This document shows, one piece after another, positions 19,317 to 30,591 of a stretch of 64,000 nucleotides of DNA (positions are counted from its first letter, which is position 1; each line of letters opens with the position of its first letter). Below the pieces are notes generated by a model. That model worked only from the letters and a program-made list of their open reading frames with translations. It was not told the DNA's origin and did no database searches. The stretch covers positions 1,156,501 to 1,220,500 of the forward strand of contig NZ_CP144374.1 of the NCBI RefSeq assembly GCF_040451425.1. The letters are read 5' to 3'. Source of the stretch: Thermodesulfovibrio sp. 3462-1 (GTDB lineage Bacteria; Nitrospirota; Thermodesulfovibrionia; Thermodesulfovibrionales; Thermodesulfovibrionaceae). A program made the translations under genes and the position numbers.

Positions 19317-19345
19317 TTGACATAACGCAATCTTTTTGATATTTT
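19317..19345 (+). promoter_or_regulatory. Promoter giving a leaderless sirtuin mRNA
   Basis: TTGACA (19317-19322), a 17-base spacer and TATTTT (19340-19345), 8 bases before ATG 19354. No Shine-Dalgarno lies between. Confidence 0.6.
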
Positions 19346-19353
19346 TTAAAAAT

Positions 19354-20100
19354 ATGAATTTAACCTATCAGGAAAAAATTAAAAAAGCTTCACAACTTAT
19401 TAAAAACTCCAACTATACTGTGGCTTTCACTGGAGCAGGAATTTCTACAGAATCTGGAATACCTGATTTCCGTAGTCCTGGTGGATTGTGGCAGAGATTT
19501 AGAATTGTCACATATCAGGAATTTATTTATGACAGGCAAGCAAGAGAAGAATTCTGGAGAATGAAAAAAGAACTCATTCATCATCTCACAAATGCAAAAC
19601 CAAATAATGCACATATTGCCCTTGCAGAGCTTGAAAAAAAGGGATTTATTAAACATGTTATAACACAAAACATTGATGGACTTCATCAAATGGCTGGCAG
19701 TAAAAGCGTTATTGAACTTCACGGTAATCAAAGAGGTGCAATCTGTCTTGACTGTGAAAAACTTTATAAAATGGATGAAATATTGAAAATGCTTGAGGAA
19801 CAGCTTGATTTAAGATGTTACGACTGTGGTGGCATAATAAAGCCAACAGTTGTATTTTTCGGAGAACCAATGCCTGAAAAAGAACTCATTATGGCACAGC
19901 AGATCGCCAATCAATGTGACCTCATGCTCGTAATTGGAACATCTCTTCAGGTTGAACCCGCTGCTTCAATCCCGAGAATTGCCCATACAAGAGGTGCAAA
20001 GCTCATTTTCATAAATAAGGCAGAAACAGACTGGGATTGGATGGCAGAGATAGTATTTTACGGTAGTGCTAGTCAGGTTTTAAAAGATATAGCAATATAA
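19354..20100 (+). CDS. cobB: NAD-dependent protein deacylase (Sir2 family)
   Basis: Removes acyl groups from lysine using NAD. The 248 residues have GAGISTESGIPDFRSPGGLW, the catalytic TQNIDGLHQ with histidine in ELHGN. Zinc cysteines are in CLDCEKLY and CYDCGG, and the nucleotide site is GTSLQVEPAA. A possible TTG start at 19336 would lie inside the promoter spacer and -10 box, so I chose ATG 19354. The symbol refers to the sirtuin CobB, not to cobyrinate amidase. It is a single gene divergent from the cobalamin operon; a functional link to it is not shown. Confidence 0.92.
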   Translation: MNLTYQEKIKKASQLIKNSNYTVAFTGAGISTESGIPDFRSPGGLWQRFRIVTYQEFIYDRQAREEFWRMKKELIHHLTNAKPNNAHIALAELEKKGFIKHVITQNIDGLHQMAGSKSVIELHGNQRGAICLDCEKLYKMDEILKMLEEQLDLRCYDCGGIIKPTVVFFGEPMPEKELIMAQQIANQCDLMLVIGTSLQVEPAASIPRIAHTRGAKLIFINKAETDWDWMAEIVFYGSASQVLKDIAI

Positions 20101-20210
20101 TTTTAAGATAAAATTAATCCAGACTTAAAGAAAAAAGTGCTTGAGGCTATATGTGATGAACATGTGTTGAATAATATGGAGAATAAAAATCAACAACTCT
20201 TTAAAATCAA

Positions 20211-20283
<73 letters not shown>

Positions 20284-20291
20284 ACAAATTT

Positions 20292-20321
20292 AGAATACAA
20301 AAAAATAAGCTAAAAGGTCAA
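20292..20321 (-). promoter_or_regulatory. tRNA-Lys promoter
   Basis: Minus strand TTGACC (20316-20321), an 18-base spacer and TATTCT (20292-20297), which ends 8 bases before the first tRNA nucleotide. Confidence 0.5.
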
Positions 20322-20353
20322 CTTTAATTAGTTTATGCTATTATAATAAATTA

Positions 20354-20818
20354 ATGTATTTTGCCTGCGTAAAAACTCCTGTTGGTTTTCTTGAAATTTT
20401 ATTTGATAATTCATTAGCAGTAACGAAAATATCTTTAACAAATCTTGAAAAAACATGCATCCCAGGAATTGCCTTGAATTTTGTTGAACAACTGAATGCG
20501 TATTTTGTAGGAAAACTCTCAGAGTTTAATTATCCTGTAAACATCCAGAATGTATCTGAGTTTGATAGAGCAGTTCTTGATTTAACCCTTAAAATACCAT
20601 ATGCTCATACTGTTACATACAACTGGATTGCTAACAAACTTAATACATCACCAAGAGCTGTTGGACAGGCTTTAAAGCGAAATCCTTTACCGATTGTTAT
20701 TCCCTGTCATAGAGTAATCAAATCTGACGGAACCACAGGAGGATATAGCCTTGGAATAGAGGCAAAACAGTGGCTCATAAAACATGAAAAGTCTGTGCTT
20801 CTAATAAAATCTTATTGA
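20354..20818 (+). CDS. ogt: Methylated-DNA--protein-cysteine methyltransferase
   Basis: Suicide repair protein for O6-methylguanine. The 154 residues include the DNA-binding helix region SPRAVGQALKRNP and the active-site IPCHRVIKSDGTTGGY, with the acceptor cysteine in PCHR. There is no Shine-Dalgarno; TATAAT (20342-20347) ends 6 bases before ATG 20354, so the transcript is probably leaderless. The next gene's -10 box starts right after this stop codon. Confidence 0.93.
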   Translation: MYFACVKTPVGFLEILFDNSLAVTKISLTNLEKTCIPGIALNFVEQLNAYFVGKLSEFNYPVNIQNVSEFDRAVLDLTLKIPYAHTVTYNWIANKLNTSPRAVGQALKRNPLPIVIPCHRVIKSDGTTGGYSLGIEAKQWLIKHEKSVLLIKSY

Positions 20819-20835
20819 ATGTTATAATAAAATTT

Positions 20836-21573
20836 ATGTTTGACAAATATCAGGCATTCGCATGGAATGGAAAAGACAGACAGCTAAAGCCTGTTATAAG
20901 GATTCCAAAACAAAACATTAATGAACTTTACGGAATTGAAAAACAGAAACAGTTGATTATTGCAAACACGAAAGCTTTTATTGAAGGCAAAAGAGTAAAT
21001 AATGTCCTTTTATGGGGTGAAAGAGGAACAGGTAAAACCACGCTAATAAAGAGTTTACTTAATTATTTTAAAGAAACGCCTTTAAAAATGATTCAGGTTC
21101 TAAAAAATGATATTATCACCATTTCCTATCTTTATGACATAATTTATGAAAATCCCAATTTCAGGTTTATTATATTCATAGATGACCTCTCTTTTAATGA
21201 AGATGACCAAGAATTTAGAGACTTAAAGATTATTATGGATGGCGGAATTGAAGAAATTCCTGAAAATTCTGTTATTTATGCCACTTCAAATAGAAGAAAT
21301 CTCATGCCCGCTATATCCAACTCTGACAATGAGCTTTTTCCAGAGGATAATCTGCAGGAGCGGGCATCTTTAATTGAGAGATTCGGCTTGAGAATTGGAT
21401 TTTACAGGTTTTCAGAGGAACAGTATCTTGAAATAGTAAGGTATTATGCAAGTAAAAATGGAATAAGTATGCTTCCTGACGAATTAATTAAAAAAGCCCG
21501 TGAATGGGCTTTAGTTCACGGCACAACTGGAAGATCAGCCTATCAATTCGTGTTAAGCCTTCAAATTCTTTAA
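20836..21573 (+). CDS. AAA+ ATPase of the DUF815 family
   Basis: A 245-residue AAA+ protein of unknown cellular role. Walker A is GERGTGKT, Walker B is FIIFIDDLSF, and a sensor-1-like segment is VIYATSNRRN. The block LIERFGLRIGFYRFSEEQYL and the C-terminal ARSxxQF-like GRSAYQFV are typical of DUF815. A TTG at 20815 overlapping the ogt stop is possible, but ATG 20836 is better: TATAAT (20823-20828) ends 7 bases before it. It is convergent with leuA, 42 bases away, with no hairpin terminator between. Confidence 0.85.
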   Translation: MFDKYQAFAWNGKDRQLKPVIRIPKQNINELYGIEKQKQLIIANTKAFIEGKRVNNVLLWGERGTGKTTLIKSLLNYFKETPLKMIQVLKNDIITISYLYDIIYENPNFRFIIFIDDLSFNEDDQEFRDLKIIMDGGIEEIPENSVIYATSNRRNLMPAISNSDNELFPEDNLQERASLIERFGLRIGFYRFSEEQYLEIVRYYASKNGISMLPDELIKKAREWALVHGTTGRSAYQFVLSLQIL

Positions 21574-21615
21574 GTTTACTGTTAAATCTTTTTCAGTTTC
21601 GCTCATAAAATTACT

Positions 21616-23130
21616 TTAGTTTTTGAGATTCTTTAATGCAAGCTTATTCAGTGCATTGATGTATGCTTTCGCAGAGGCGACAATTATGTCTGTATCAGAG
21701 CCATGTCCTCTTACAGTATGTCCACCTTCTTCAAGGATAACTGTTACTTCTCCCAAAGCATCTGTTCCACCTGTTATTGCCTTTATCTCAAATTTATTCA
21801 GTTCAGCCTTTGAACCTGTAAGTTCAGTAATAGCTTTGTAAACTGCATCAACAGGTCCATCACCTGAAATAGTGATTTCTTTTTCCTCTCCGTTTATTTT
21901 CATTCTTACTGTAGCTGATGGTTTTTTCTTTGTTCCGCTTGACACCTCAAGATCTATCAATTGATAGACCTCTGTTATTCTTAAAACTTCATCGGAAACC
22001 AGTGCCTCAATGTCCTCATTGAAAATATATTTTTTCTGATCAGCAAGTCTTTTAAATCTTTCAAAAGCACGGTTTATCTCCTCTTCTGTAAGGCTGAAGC
22101 CAAGTTCTTCAAGTCTTTTCTTGAAGGCATGTCTTCCAGAGTGTTTACCGAGCACTATTTTAGAGCTTGGAATTCCTATGTCTTCAGGTCTCATGATCTC
22201 ATAGGTTGTTCTCTCTTTGAGAACTCCATCCTGATGAATTCCAGCTTCATGGGCAAAGGCATTTGCTCCAACAATTGCTTTATTGGGCTGAACAATCATT
22301 CCTGTAATTTTACTTACAAGCCTGCTTGTTCTGTAAATTTCCTGAGTAACAATTCCTGTATCAGCCTTAAAAAAGTCATTTCTTACTTTAAGTGCCATAA
22401 CAATCTCCTCAAGAGCAGCATTTCCAGCTCTTTCACCAATTCCATTAATTGTGCATTCTACCTGCCCAGCACCTTTAAGTATCGCAGTAAGAGAATTTGC
22501 TACTGCAAGCCCGAGATCATTATGACAGTGAACACTTATTGTGGCTTTATCTATGTTGGGAACTTTATTCATAATATATTCAATAAGCTCTCCATATTCC
22601 TGCGGAATTGTGTATCCCACAGTATCAGGAATGTTTACAGTTGTAGCACCTGCTTTTATTACTTCTTCAGTAACCTTACAGAGATAATCCCAGTCTGAAC
22701 GGGTTGCATCCTCAGCTGAAAACTCAACATCATCAGTATACTGCCTTGCTTTTTTAACAGCTTTCACTGCTGCTTCAATAACCTGATTTCTGTCCATTCG
22801 GAGTTTGTATTTTAAATGTATATCTGATGTGGCAATAAATGTATGAATTCTTTTTTGTTCTGCCGGTTTCAATGCCTCAGCTGCTCTTTCAATGTCTTCA
22901 TCACGAGCTCTGCAAAGTCCGGCAATAACTACACCTTTTACTTCCTTTGAAATTCTGTTTACGGCTTCAAAATCTCCTGGTGATGCTATTGGAAATCCTG
23001 CCTCTATTATGTCAACGCCGAGTTTTCTAAGCTGTTTTGCCACCTGTATTTTTTCATCCACATTCATTGATGCACCAGGAGATTGCTCTCCATCTCTCAG
23101 TGTTGTGTCAAATATTTTTATCCTTCTCAT
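21616..23130 (-). CDS. leuA: 2-isopropylmalate synthase
   Basis: First committed step of leucine synthesis: acetyl-CoA plus 2-oxoisovalerate. The 504 residues begin [20 protein letters not shown]. They continue with the metal site [15 protein letters not shown] and end in the C-terminal regulatory domain (from about 390, with [13 protein letters not shown]) that binds leucine. It is the last gene of ilvC-psd-pssA-leuA and overlaps pssA by 23 bases. The link to IlvC is metabolic, since IlvC supplies the precursor pathway; the phospholipid genes are inserted between. Confidence 0.95.
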   Translation of the reverse strand: MRRIKIFDTTLRDGEQSPGASMNVDEKIQVAKQLRKLGVDIIEAGFPIASPGDFEAVNRISKEVKGVVIAGLCRARDEDIERAAEALKPAEQKRIHTFIATSDIHLKYKLRMDRNQVIEAAVKAVKKARQYTDDVEFSAEDATRSDWDYLCKVTEEVIKAGATTVNIPDTVGYTIPQEYGELIEYIMNKVPNIDKATISVHCHNDLGLAVANSLTAILKGAGQVECTINGIGERAGNAALEEIVMALKVRNDFFKADTGIVTQEIYRTSRLVSKITGMIVQPNKAIVGANAFAHEAGIHQDGVLKERTTYEIMRPEDIGIPSSKIVLGKHSGRHAFKKRLEELGFSLTEEEINRAFERFKRLADQKKYIFNEDIEALVSDEVLRITEVYQLIDLEVSSGTKKKPSATVRMKINGEEKEITISGDGPVDAVYKAITELTGSKAELNKFEIKAITGGTDALGEVTVILEEGGHTVRGHGSDTDIIVASAKAYINALNKLALKNLKN

Positions 23131-23928
23131 CCTGCACCTCAGATTTTGACTCTTTCGGGCTTATGCCCTCATAAAAATGCAAAGCATTTTGTCTTCTTTT
23201 TTTGATTAAAATTATTATATTTTCAATTATACCTGAAACAACATAAAGGCTTGCAAGTATAAATATGGCAAGAGGTGGATGAATTGCGATAAAGAAAATC
23301 AAAAGGATAAAAAACAGGAGTATCCAGAAAGGTTTTTTCTCCTTAAAGTCAACCTCTTTGAGCCCATGAAATTTAAGATTGCTGACCATCATAAAAGACA
23401 AAATAAATGTAAGCACAGGAAAAAATAAATTTCTCTGCGGAGTAAAGTTTAATATTTCCTGACAGAAAATAACAGTAGCAGCAAGCATTGTAGCAGCACC
23501 TGGTATTGGTAGACCTTTAAATGATTTAATACCTCCAACTTGAATGTTAAATCTTGCAAGCCTTAAAGCTCCACAGGCAGCAAATAAGAAAGCTATTGCA
23601 AATCCCACTCTTCCAAAGTCAAAAAGTGACCATTTGTATATAAGAATTGCAGGAGCTACTCCAAAGGCAACAAGGTCTGAAAGAGAATCAAGCTCAACAC
23701 CGAATCGTGTAGTTGTTCTTGTAAGTCTTGCCACCCATCCATCAAGTCCGTCAAAAATATTTGCAAGAATTATTGCCCATGCAGAATGAATAAACTTTCC
23801 ATTTATTGCTGTTATTATTGCATAAAAGCCAAAAAACATACCACAAAGTGTAAGTGCATTTGGAAGAATGTAAACGCCTTTTCTGGGTTTTTTATTCGGA
23901 TCTCTTATTTTCTTTTTGGCTTTTATCA

Positions 23929-23929
<1 letters not shown>
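23108..23929 (-). CDS. pssA: CDP-diacylglycerol--serine O-phosphatidyltransferase
   Basis: Makes phosphatidylserine from CDP-diacylglycerol and serine. The 273-residue membrane protein has the CDP-alcohol phosphotransferase motif [26 protein letters not shown] split over two membrane segments. The N-terminus is basic and the C-terminal tail about 40 residues long and charged. It lies directly after psd (1-base overlap), which decarboxylates its product to phosphatidylethanolamine, so the two form a functional pair. Confidence 0.93.
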
Positions 23930-25731
<1,802 letters not shown>

Positions 25732-25760
25732 TTGACAATATTTGAATGACCAATTATGAT
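25732..25760 (+). promoter_or_regulatory. Promoter giving a leaderless hisC mRNA
   Basis: A consensus TTGACA (25732-25737), a 17-base spacer and TATGAT (25755-25760), ending 8 bases before ATG 25769. No Shine-Dalgarno is present, making this one of the clearest leaderless cases in the window. Confidence 0.7.
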
Positions 25761-25768
25761 AAAAATCT

Positions 25769-26830
25769 ATGGACAAATTGAATCTGGAATCTCTTCTAAG
25801 AAAAAATATTCAGAAACTGAAGCCATATCAGGCAAAGGAAATTCCGTGTAAAATTAAGCTTGATGCCAATGAATCGCCTTTCCCTGTTAAATTGTCCGAT
25901 TTTATTTCAGAAATTAATATTCATCTAAACAGATATCCTGATCCAGAAGCCATTTTGCTAAGAAAAGCTCTTGCCAGAAAAGTAAAACTCAGCCATGAAA
26001 ACATAATGCCTGGAAATGGTTCTGATGAATTAATTTATTATCTTATTCTTACTTTTGGAGGGCCTGTTCTTTATCCAGCACCTACCTTTGCAATGTATGG
26101 AATAATAGCTCAATCAGTTGGAGTTGAAACAGTTGAATGCAGTCTTGATAATAATTTTGATATAAATGATGAAGAATTTTTGAAACTAATTAAATTAAAA
26201 AAACCGCGTTTAATTTTTCTCAGCTCTCCAAACAATCCCACAGGCAATACCTTTTCAACTGATAAAATTTTAAAAATCATAGAATTTGCTCAAAAAAATT
26301 CATCAATCGTAGTGATTGACGAAGCATATCAACCCTTTTCAAGTAAAAAAGGATTTTTACCGTTTTTGAAGGATTATGATAATCTCTTAATTTTAAGAAC
26401 ACTGAGCAAAATCGGATTTGCTGGATTGAGACTGGGATATCTTATAGGAGAAAAAAATTTCTTTTATGAAATAAACAAGGTAAGACTTCCCTATAATGTG
26501 GACTCCATTACCCAGTATGTGGCAACAGAGGCTCTTAACAGGTTTTATCCGCAGATAAAAAAATTCATCTGTCAGATTATAAAAGAAAGACAGAGGCTTT
26601 ACAGGGAACTGTTAAGGATTCAAAAGATAAAAGTTTATCCATCGGAGGCAAATTTTATATTATTACAAATTGAAAATAGCAAAAGTATTTACAGGAAGCT
26701 TATAAAGGCTGGAATTCTTGTAAGAGACCTCTCTTCAGTCATAAATAATGCCTTGAGAATAACAATTGGAACAAGCGAAGAAAATGAGGAATTTTTAAAA
26801 ACAATAAAGAAAATATTAGGAGAAACCTGA
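25769..26830 (+). CDS. hisC: Histidinol-phosphate aminotransferase
   Basis: PLP enzyme that transaminates imidazole-acetol phosphate. The 353 residues have KLDANESPFPV, GNGSDELIYYLI, SSPNNPTGN, VVIDEAYQPF and the PLP lysine in TLSKIGFAGLRLGYL. Adjacent hisB (1-base overlap) confirms the histidine role. It shares the fold of the cobD-like protein at 11134 but lacks that protein's N-terminal features. Confidence 0.94.
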   Translation: MDKLNLESLLRKNIQKLKPYQAKEIPCKIKLDANESPFPVKLSDFISEINIHLNRYPDPEAILLRKALARKVKLSHENIMPGNGSDELIYYLILTFGGPVLYPAPTFAMYGIIAQSVGVETVECSLDNNFDINDEEFLKLIKLKKPRLIFLSSPNNPTGNTFSTDKILKIIEFAQKNSSIVVIDEAYQPFSSKKGFLPFLKDYDNLLILRTLSKIGFAGLRLGYLIGEKNFFYEINKVRLPYNVDSITQYVATEALNRFYPQIKKFICQIIKERQRLYRELLRIQKIKVYPSEANFILLQIENSKSIYRKLIKAGILVRDLSSVINNALRITIGTSEENEEFLKTIKKILGET

Positions 26831-27405
26831 TGAGAAAAGCCTCACTAAATAGAAAAACAAAGGAAACAGATATTAAAATGGAATTCAACTTAGATGGAAA
26901 TGGACTGGCTAATATAAGTACTTCCATTGGATTTTTAGACCACATGTTTGAACTTTTTGCTTTTCATGGAAACTTTGATTTAACTATTGAGGCAAAAGGT
27001 GACATACATGTAGATTATCACCATTTAATTGAGGACATAGGAATTGTCTTAGGTAGATGCATTGATAAAGCGCTGGCTGACAGGAAAGGTATAAAAAGAT
27101 ACGGTTTTTCATCAATTCCAATGGATGAAGCACTGACTCAAGTATCATTAGATCTTGGTGGTAGATCTTTTCTTGTTTACAATGTTCCATTTGAAGGATA
27201 TATAAGGGATATTGACATTGGACTTTTTGAAGAGTTCTTCAGAGCAGTTGTCAATAACGCAAAAATAACTTTACATGTGAATGTCCTTTATGGAAAAGAT
27301 CTTCATCATGTTATTGAATCCATTTTTAAAGCCTTTGCAAAAGCAATACACGAAGCGAGCAGAGTGATGGGAGAAATTTTGCCATCAACAAAAGGCACGC
27401 TATGA
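26830..27405 (+). CDS. hisB: Imidazoleglycerol-phosphate dehydratase
   Basis: Dehydrates imidazole-glycerol phosphate in histidine synthesis. The 191-residue monofunctional form has the metal-binding motifs GFLDHMFELFAFHG, DYHHLIEDIGIVLG and the second pair NVLYGKDLHHVIESIFKAF. It lacks the phosphatase domain of the enteric enzyme. It overlaps hisC by 1 base and thyX by 4. Confidence 0.96.
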   Translation: MRKASLNRKTKETDIKMEFNLDGNGLANISTSIGFLDHMFELFAFHGNFDLTIEAKGDIHVDYHHLIEDIGIVLGRCIDKALADRKGIKRYGFSSIPMDEALTQVSLDLGGRSFLVYNVPFEGYIRDIDIGLFEEFFRAVVNNAKITLHVNVLYGKDLHHVIESIFKAFAKAIHEASRVMGEILPSTKGTL

Positions 27406-28130
27406 AAGAAGCCTCTCTTAAAGTATCAATTCTTAGTCATACACCAGACCCTGAAGAGGTAGTTGCTCTTTCTGCAAGACTCTGTTACAGCCCGGTAGGG
27501 ATTGATGAATTAAAAAAAAAGTTAACAGAAGATGAAAAAGAAAGATTAATTAATCTTTTAAGAGAAAATGGACATCTCAGTCCTTTTGAACATGTCAGTT
27601 TCAGTTTTGCTGTTGAAGGAATCTCAAGGGCATGTTCTCATCAACTTGTAAGACATAGAATTGCCTCTTACAGTCAACAATCGCAGAGATATGTAAGTGA
27701 AGAAAAAGGCTTTGATTTTATAATTCCACATACAATAAATGAAAATGAAGAAATAAGAAAAATTTTTCTTGAAGCAATGCAAAAAGCTCATGAATACTAC
27801 TGCAGAATTCTTCAGGCGCTGGAAAAACAGGGATTAAAAGGAGAACTGGCACGACAGGATGCAAGATTTGTCCTTCCAAATGCTGCTGAAACTAAAATAG
27901 TTATTACAATGAATGCAAGAGAATTACTTCATTTTTTCAGAGTTCGATGCTGTAATCGTGCTCAATGGGAGATAAGAGAACTTGCAACAGAGATGTTAAA
28001 ACTTGTAAAAAAAATTGCTCCAAGAATTTTTAAAGACGCAGGACCTGCTTGTGTTAGAGGACATTGCCCAGAAGGGAATTTCAGCTGTGGAAAAATAAAA
28101 GAAGTAAGGAAAAAGTTTAAAAATTTGTGA
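27402..28130 (+). CDS. thyX: Flavin-dependent thymidylate synthase
   Basis: Methylates dUMP to dTMP using FAD and methylene-THF. The 242 residues contain the ThyX signature RHRIASYSQQSQRY, and a C-terminal substrate-binding block LPNAAETKIVITMNARELLHFFRVRCCNRAQWEIR. No ThyA is in the window. It is translationally coupled to hisB by an ATGA overlap. Confidence 0.95.
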   Translation: MKEASLKVSILSHTPDPEEVVALSARLCYSPVGIDELKKKLTEDEKERLINLLRENGHLSPFEHVSFSFAVEGISRACSHQLVRHRIASYSQQSQRYVSEEKGFDFIIPHTINENEEIRKIFLEAMQKAHEYYCRILQALEKQGLKGELARQDARFVLPNAAETKIVITMNARELLHFFRVRCCNRAQWEIRELATEMLKLVKKIAPRIFKDAGPACVRGHCPEGNFSCGKIKEVRKKFKNL

Positions 28131-28142
28131 TATAATGATTTC

Positions 28143-29051
28143 ATGAGTGTTTTAGATATTATAGGAAATACACCACTTATAAGGCTTGATAGAATTAATC
28201 CAAATCCGAAAGTAAAGCTTTACGGAAAATTTGAAGGAGCAAATCCTGGTGGTTCTGTTAAAGACAGGACTGCTTTTTATATGATAAAAGAAGCTGAAGA
28301 AAAAGGCTTACTTACAAAGGATAAAATAATACTTGAACCAACTTCAGGCAATACAGGTATAGGGCTTGCGATGATTGCTGCAGCTAAAGGATACAGGATA
28401 AAACTTGTAATGCCTGCCTGTGTAAGTGTGGAGCGTAGAAGAATTCTTGAGGCACTCGGTGCAGAATTAATTCTCTCTTGTGCTGAGGAAAGTACTGATG
28501 GAGCAATAAGGCTTGCATATCAGATATATGAAGAAGCACCTGAGCTTTATTTTATGCCAAATCAGTTTGACAATGAAGCCAACATAAGAGCTCACTATGA
28601 AACAACTGGGAAAGAAATTATAGAGCAAACAAAGGGTGAAGTTACCCATTTTGTAGCAGGGATGGGAACAACAGGAACAGTTATGGGCGTAAGTAAACGC
28701 CTAAAAGAGTTTAATAGCAATATTCAAATCATCGGAGTTGAACCTGTCAGAGGACATAGAATTCAAGGATTGAAAAATATGTCTGAAGCCATTGTGCCTA
28801 AAATTTTTGATCCTTCAAGGCTTGATGAAAAAATTTATGTAAATGATGAAGAAGCCTTTGATACAACAAGAAAATTAGCCATAAGAGAAGGAGTATTTGT
28901 TGGGATGTCATCTGGTGCTGCAATGTATGTGGCATTAAAAAAAGCCAGTGAACTTCGTAGTGGAGTTATTGTTGTAATTTTGCCTGACAGAGGAGACAGA
29001 TATCTTTCAACATCACTTTTTGCATCAATCTGCAGCAAATGCCCACCGTAA
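28143..29051 (+). CDS. cysM: Cysteine synthase (O-acetylserine sulfhydrylase, CysM/CysK type)
   Basis: PLP enzyme making cysteine from O-acetylserine (or O-phosphoserine) and sulfide. The 302 residues have the PLP lysine in GGSVKDRTAFYMI, TSGNTGIGLA, and the glycine loop GMGTTGTVMG. The C-terminus PDRGDRYLSTSLF is closer to CysM. There is no Shine-Dalgarno; TATAAT (28131-28136), overlapping the end of thyX, ends 6 bases before the ATG. The next gene is convergent, 1 base away. Confidence 0.9.
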   Translation: MSVLDIIGNTPLIRLDRINPNPKVKLYGKFEGANPGGSVKDRTAFYMIKEAEEKGLLTKDKIILEPTSGNTGIGLAMIAAAKGYRIKLVMPACVSVERRRILEALGAELILSCAEESTDGAIRLAYQIYEEAPELYFMPNQFDNEANIRAHYETTGKEIIEQTKGEVTHFVAGMGTTGTVMGVSKRLKEFNSNIQIIGVEPVRGHRIQGLKNMSEAIVPKIFDPSRLDEKIYVNDEEAFDTTRKLAIREGVFVGMSSGAAMYVALKKASELRSGVIVVILPDRGDRYLSTSLFASICSKCPP

Positions 29052-29052
29052 T

Positions 29053-29451
29053 TTAAGAGCTGCCTTTGAAATTTTTCGTAAACTCAATAATTTTCTTTAT
29101 TGTTTCCTCTGATAAATCATGTTCCATCTTATGAGCATCTCTCTGGGCTGTCTCTGGAGTTACTTTAAGAATTTCAGTTAAAAATTTATAAAGGATTCTT
29201 TTTTTGCTTTCAATTTCTTTTGCTATTTTAAGTCCTTTTTCAGTCAATGTGATATATTCATATTTCTGATAGTTTATTAGCCCTTTCTCAGCAAGGCTTT
29301 TTGCAGCAATAACTGCACTTGACAGTTTTACATTTCTTTTTTTTGCAATATCCTTTATCCTCGCAATAGGAGCAATTTTCAAGATTTCAAAAATGTCATA
29401 TAAATAATCTTCAAGATTTTCAGTTAGTTCTAATTTTATTTTAGCATTCAT
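29053..29451 (-). CDS. DtxR/MntR-family metal-dependent transcriptional regulator
   Basis: A winged-helix repressor of the DtxR/MntR family that would bind operators when loaded with Fe(II) or Mn(II). About 132 residues. The N-terminal DNA-binding part is ENLEDYLYDIFEILK, RIKDIAKKRNVKLSSAVIAAKSLAEKGLI, with YEYITLTEKGLKIA as the wing. The dimerisation and metal helix contains AHKMEHDLSEETI. There is no SH3-like third domain, as in MntR. Start 29451 is chosen because TATAAT (29458-29463) ends 6 bases before it; a GTG/ATG start 39 bases earlier would place that box inside the gene. Its place beside feo genes makes iron the likely signal. Confidence 0.85.
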   Translation of the reverse strand: MNAKIKLELTENLEDYLYDIFEILKIAPIARIKDIAKKRNVKLSSAVIAAKSLAEKGLINYQKYEYITLTEKGLKIAKEIESKKRILYKFLTEILKVTPETAQRDAHKMEHDLSEETIKKIIEFTKNFKGSS

Positions 29452-29471
29452 ATAACTATTATAGCATAAAA

Positions 29472-30140
29472 TTAAATCAAACCAATCCATGTTTTTACCT
29501 TACCTTCAACTTCAATTAAAGCATTAACCACATCAGGGTCAAATAAAATTCCGCTGTTTTTTGTTATTTCTTCCATGGCTTCATCCCACGAGAAAGCCTT
29601 TCTGTAAGGTCTTTCCTGCAAAAGAGCACTTAATACATCAGCTACTGCTATAATTCTTGCACCTAAAGGAATATCTTTTTCCCTCAGTCCCTTAGGATAT
29701 CCACTTCCATTCCATCTTTCATGATGATAAAGAACCATCTCACATATTCCACTCTTTATACAAAAATTCACTCTTGATAAAATTTTAGCTCCATATTCAG
29801 GATGCCTTTTTATAATTTCAAATTCTTCGGAAGTTAGTTTATCAGGTTTTAACAAAATACTTTCAGGAATAAATATTTTCCCTATATCATGCAAATGCCC
29901 AGCTACATGAATAATATCTGCTGCATAACCAGGAAACCCCAAAGTTAATGCTAACATGCAACTAATAACTGCTACTTGTTCAGAATGTTTGAACGTAAAT
30001 TTGTCCTTAGAATCAATAGCACTTCCTAAAGCCTCACTAAATTCATGGATATTAATAAAGTTTCTTTGAGATGCGATAGAACATAGTTTCTGAATCTCGA
30101 AAACTTGCTCTTTAGTGAGTTTCTTCATTTTTATCACCAT
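29472..30140 (-). CDS. HD-GYP domain protein (c-di-GMP phosphodiesterase type)
   Basis: About 223 residues of HD-GYP fold, a family that hydrolyses cyclic di-nucleotides. It has the HD pair in AGHLHDIGK, then VLYHHERWNGSGYPKGL with an intact GYP, and GARIIAVADVLSAL. There is no N-terminal sensor domain. Start ATG 30140 has no Shine-Dalgarno but has TATAAG 7 bases upstream; a longer GTG start at 30197 would translate through a 10-bp hairpin and is unlikely. It lies between the NifX-like gene and the DtxR-type regulator. A decayed second copy is at 35885-36015. Confidence 0.87.
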   Translation of the reverse strand: MVIKMKKLTKEQVFEIQKLCSIASQRNFINIHEFSEALGSAIDSKDKFTFKHSEQVAVISCMLALTLGFPGYAADIIHVAGHLHDIGKIFIPESILLKPDKLTSEEFEIIKRHPEYGAKILSRVNFCIKSGICEMVLYHHERWNGSGYPKGLREKDIPLGARIIAVADVLSALLQERPYRKAFSWDEAMEEITKNSGILFDPDVVNALIEVEGKVKTWIGLI

Positions 30141-30155
30141 TTTTTTTCTTATAGA

Positions 30156-30180
30156 ATTGGGGAGGATAAACCTCCCCAAT
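30156..30180. terminator. Perfect 10-bp hairpin between NifX-like and HD-GYP genes
   Basis: ATTGGGGAGG (30156-30165) and CCTCCCCAAT (30171-30180) form a perfect stem with a 5-base loop. It lies just after the NifX-like stop on the minus strand. No U-run follows directly, so it may be a processing or stabilising hairpin rather than an intrinsic terminator. Confidence 0.5.
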
Positions 30181-30186
30181 AAAAAT

Positions 30187-30573
30187 TTAGCAACCACCTT
30201 CTTTGCCTAAATGAGCTGGCTCTGTCGAAGCTTTAAGAGGCATTTGCAAATTTCCTTTTTCAATAGACTCAATAACCTGTTGAACAGAAAGTTTTACTCC
30301 AGGATGAAGTTTAACACCATGGCTTGTCAATGTTTCAAAAGGTTTTGGACCTATTAATACTGTAATTACATGTTTTACTCCTTTCCCAATAAGAAATTCT
30401 GCAGCCGTTATTCCTCTTGAAGATTCTAATTTAGCTCCAGGATTCTCTGCAGCTTCCCATTTTTTTGTAGCTGGATCATAAATAATAAAATAAGGAGTTA
30501 CTCCGAAATGAACCAATACCTCTGATTCCAAAGTGCTACCTCCTGCTAGGATTGCTACTTTTCCTTCTAACAT
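30187..30573 (-). CDS. NifX/NifB-type dinitrogenase iron-molybdenum cofactor-binding family protein
   Basis: A 128-residue protein of the NifX/NafY/NifB-C-terminal fold (COG1433), proteins that bind Fe-S or FeMo-cofactor precursors. Family features are KVAILAGGSTLESEVLVHFG, YFIIYDP, and AAEFLIGKGVKHVITVLIGPKPFETL. No nitrogenase gene is in the window, so it is not evidence for nitrogen fixation; such proteins are common in anaerobes next to metal genes. It is co-directional with and 18 bases after the DUF2325 gene. The C-terminus ends in a lone cysteine. Confidence 0.82.
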   Translation of the reverse strand: MLEGKVAILAGGSTLESEVLVHFGVTPYFIIYDPATKKWEAAENPGAKLESSRGITAAEFLIGKGVKHVITVLIGPKPFETLTSHGVKLHPGVKLSVQQVIESIEKGNLQMPLKASTEPAHLGKEGGC

Positions 30574-30591
30574 AATTACTCCTCCTTTGAG

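Noticed and set aside
19093-19320. A 75-codon open frame on the plus strand
   Set aside because: It lies inside the B12 riboswitch and its conserved bases explain the composition.
20101-20210. A possible gene remnant (open frame from 20107 running into the tRNA-Lys)
   Set aside because: About 35 codons without a start signal or recognisable family; too short to distinguish from chance.
22129-22698. A 189-codon open frame antisense to leuA
   Set aside because: It is fully covered by the well-conserved leuA frame and has no recognisable features.
30156-30180. Reading the 10-bp hairpin as a standard intrinsic terminator
   Set aside because: No U-run follows on the minus strand; on the plus strand only AAAAATTT follows. 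It is kept as a hairpin of uncertain role.
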